A DNA stretch of 64,000 nucleotides, taken from CATOSD01 sp965226695 (lineage in GTDB: Bacteria > Chloroflexota > Dehalococcoidia > Lucifugimonadales > CATOSD01). Shown in pieces: positions 62,489 to 64,000 of this stretch; position 1 is the stretch's first letter, and each line of letters opens with the position of its first letter. The notes beneath the pieces were generated by a model. The model saw only the letters and a list, made by a program, of their open reading frames with translations. It searched no databases and was not told the origin of the DNA. The translations under genes were made by a program, and so were the position numbers. The stretch spans positions 1,302,001-1,366,000 of the forward strand of contig OZ245405.1 of assembly GCA_965226695.1 (NCBI GenBank), written 5' to 3'.

Positions 62489-63259
62489 CTAGTCGGTGGC
62501 CGCGACTGGCGCCGCGCTCTTGGCGAAGTCCTCGGAGCCCAGAAGCCTTCTGGCGAGATCCACGCAGTCGATCGCGTCCTTGCCATAGCCGTCCGCGCCC
62601 ATGTCGTCGGCGAACTCCTGAGAAACCGGCGCGCCGCCTACCATTATCTTCACGAACTCGCGCAGCCCTGCCTCCTCGAAGGCCTCTATGGTTCTGCCCA
62701 TGTTGGGCATAGTAGTCGTGAGCAGCGCCGACATGCCGAGCAGCTGGGAGTCGTGTTCCATCACCGCGTCCATGAACTCGTCCGGCGCGGTGTCCACGCC
62801 CAGGTCCTCAACGGTGAAACCGGCGCCTCTCAGCATCATTATGCACAGGTTCTTGCCGATGTCGTGGAGGTCGCCCTTGACCGTGCCCATGACGACCTTG
62901 CCGACGGGCTCAATACCGGAGGCCGACAGGATAGGCTCGACGTGGGCCATGCCGGCCTTCATTGCGCGCGCCGCGACGAGCACCTCGGGAACGAAGATCA
63001 CGTTGTCGCGGAACTTGACGCCAACTATCGCCATGCCGGCGACGAGCCCGTCGTCGAGAATGGTGTTTGCTGAGAAGCCGTCGTCGAGCGCCTGTCTCGT
63101 CAGCCGGTCGACCTCGTGGTGGTTGCCCACGATGAGGTTGTAGCTGATGTCCTGCATCAGCGGGTCGGCCGCGTCCCACTGCGCGCGAATGTGGTTCTGT
63201 TCGAAAGGCTTGGTAACGTAGCCGAGCTCGCGTTCCAGCCCGGCGTGGACAACTGGCAT
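62489..63259 (-). CDS. Corrinoid protein (MtaC/MtbC-like, B12-binding)
   Basis: Methyl carrier of a corrinoid-dependent methyltransferase system. The 256-aa protein has the N-terminal helical cap (DDGFSANTILDDGLVAGMAI) and the C-terminal B12 domain with the DxHxxG cobalt-ligand motif in TVKGDLHDIGKNLC, then SALLTTTMPNM and IMVGGAPVSQEFADDMGADG. The C-terminus is Ala-rich. It is encoded between the UroD-fold methyltransferase and the small Cys protein. Which methyl donor it serves is not evident. Confidence 0.93.
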   Translation of the reverse strand: MPVVHAGLERELGYVTKPFEQNHIRAQWDAADPLMQDISYNLIVGNHHEVDRLTRQALDDGFSANTILDDGLVAGMAIVGVKFRDNVIFVPEVLVAARAMKAGMAHVEPILSASGIEPVGKVVMGTVKGDLHDIGKNLCIMMLRGAGFTVEDLGVDTAPDEFMDAVMEHDSQLLGMSALLTTTMPNMGRTIEAFEEAGLREFVKIMVGGAPVSQEFADDMGADGYGKDAIDCVDLARRLLGSEDFAKSAAPVAATD

Positions 63260-63381
63260 GTCTAACGCACTCCCGCGAATGGCCCCGGCGATGGCGGGGT
63301 TGTGGGGATTCTAGCACGCGCCGGATGGGCGCGCCACACTCGGCCCGGCAGGATGCGCCGGCTACGGGGCAGCCGGCGGCG

Positions 63382-64000
63382 TCAGTGGGACTCGTGCCAC
63401 TCGCGGACGCTCTGGGGAATGGCGATGAGGTTCTCGAGGCGCGTCGCCAGAGGAACGGCGCACTCCGGGGCGATCATCTGTACGCCCGCGTCCAGGCAGG
63501 CGAACACCTCTTTCCGCACCTCGGCGGGGCCGCGCGCGTACAGGGTATCGGGGTTGTTGATGTTGCCCACCAGGCCTATGCGGCCTCCGGCCACGTCCAT
63601 CGCCTTCTGGGGGTCGTTCTTGGAATCGAAGTGGAAGCTGGCCATTCCCGACTGCGCGATGTAATCCAGCCTGTCCAGCGTGTTGCCGCAGATATGCAGG
63701 ATGAGCGGCACGCGGAGCCGTTCAGCCATCTCCTGGTGGATTTCGAGCAGAAAGCGCCGGTAGTACTCGCCGCTCACCAGGTCGCCGGTGGCGTGGTCGG
63801 GGAAGGTGAGCGCGTCGGCCCCGGCGGCTATCTGCGCCTCGCCGAACAGCACCGAAATCTCCTTCAACTTGTGCAGGCAGCGCAGCACCATGTCGGGATC
63901 GTCGACCGTCATCAGCAGAAAGCTCTCGACGCCGAACACGTGGTAGGCGAGCGTCCAAGGCCCCATTGTCTTGCCGATGATGGCCGCCTCGCGGCCGTAG
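63382..64000 (-). CDS. UroD-family methyltransferase (MtaA/MtbA-like), partial
   Basis: The C-terminal 206 residues are visible; the gene runs off the window edge. The fold is uroporphyrinogen decarboxylase-like: SGEYYRRFLLEIHQEMAERL, VPLILHICGNTLDRLDYIAQ with the His-x-Cys zinc site used by methylcobamide:CoM-type methyltransferases, GNINNPDTLYARGP and IAPECAVPLATRLENL. Its position upstream of a corrinoid protein and a RACo supports a methyltransferase, not the haem-pathway decarboxylase. The gap to the corrinoid gene is about 120 bases. Confidence 0.88.
   Translation of the reverse strand, partial: YGREAAIIGKTMGPWTLAYHVFGVESFLLMTVDDPDMVLRCLHKLKEISVLFGEAQIAAGADALTFPDHATGDLVSGEYYRRFLLEIHQEMAERLRVPLILHICGNTLDRLDYIAQSGMASFHFDSKNDPQKAMDVAGGRIGLVGNINNPDTLYARGPAEVRKEVFACLDAGVQMIAPECAVPLATRLENLIAIPQSVREWHESH

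Overview
The window reads as a stretch of a GC-rich bacterial chromosome. Its mix of genes suggests an uncultured Chloroflexota, most likely a Dehalococcoidia/SAR202-type lineage: several acyl-CoA dehydrogenases and hot-dog dehydratases, a corrinoid methyltransferase set with a RACo-type reactivase, many small lipoproteins with Thr/Pro linkers, and frequent GTG/TTG starts. This placement is inference from gene content; no 16S rRNA gene is present.

Layout. 1-18.5 kb is mostly housekeeping: polyprenyl synthetase (partial), metG, rsmI, a membrane-anchored molybdenum oxidoreductase with a cupredoxin, dnaJ-prmA, gpsA/plsY/der, argF, gyrA, a class III aminotransferase and a DEAD-box helicase. 18.7-23 kb carries an MFS transporter, modA-modB (no modC) and a CapA-like protein. 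23.1-26.6 kb is an AT-richer accessory patch with exported proteins and a broken pentapeptide-repeat/FRG gene. 26.6-33 kb has an amidohydrolase, an M28 peptidase, a P1-family peptidase with a frameshift and a damaged lepA. 33-36.9 kb is a graveyard: a frameshifted small membrane protein, a DNA methyltransferase-HNH gene with frameshift and nonsense codon, and two broken acyl-CoA dehydrogenases. 36.9-43.7 kb continues with catabolic genes and dispersed palindromic repeats. 43.7-57.8 kb returns to core functions: tsaE-tsaB, ndk, rsfS, mnmA, rnhB, yraN-like, a Ca2+/cation antiporter, a cysS fused to a glycosyltransferase, a zinc-ribbon coiled-coil protein followed by a recombinase-like protein without catalytic serine, RNase P RNA, rlmD-like, maf and tatB-tatC with convergent tatA. 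58-59.4 kb is an AT-richer insertion with a HEPN-domain gene. 59.4-64 kb has a hydroxyacid dehydrogenase and the corrinoid cluster (RACo-like activator, small Cys protein, corrinoid protein, UroD-fold methyltransferase).

How parts connect. The molybdenum enzyme at 3.2 kb has four membrane spans and then an internal twin-arginine motif; a full TatABC set and two of the three molybdate-uptake subunits are in the same window. The corrinoid genes form one minus-strand operon for methyl transfer into C1 metabolism. tsaE/tsaB, mnmA, rnhB, rnpB, rlmD, rsmI, metG and cysS are RNA and translation functions.

A striking feature is the number of damaged reading frames (at least nine genes). Some lesions look like single-base indels that could be assembly errors; others (a 17-bp tandem duplication in lepA, a lepA tail joined to an inverted lipoprotein fragment, nonsense codons in conserved domains) look like real decay.
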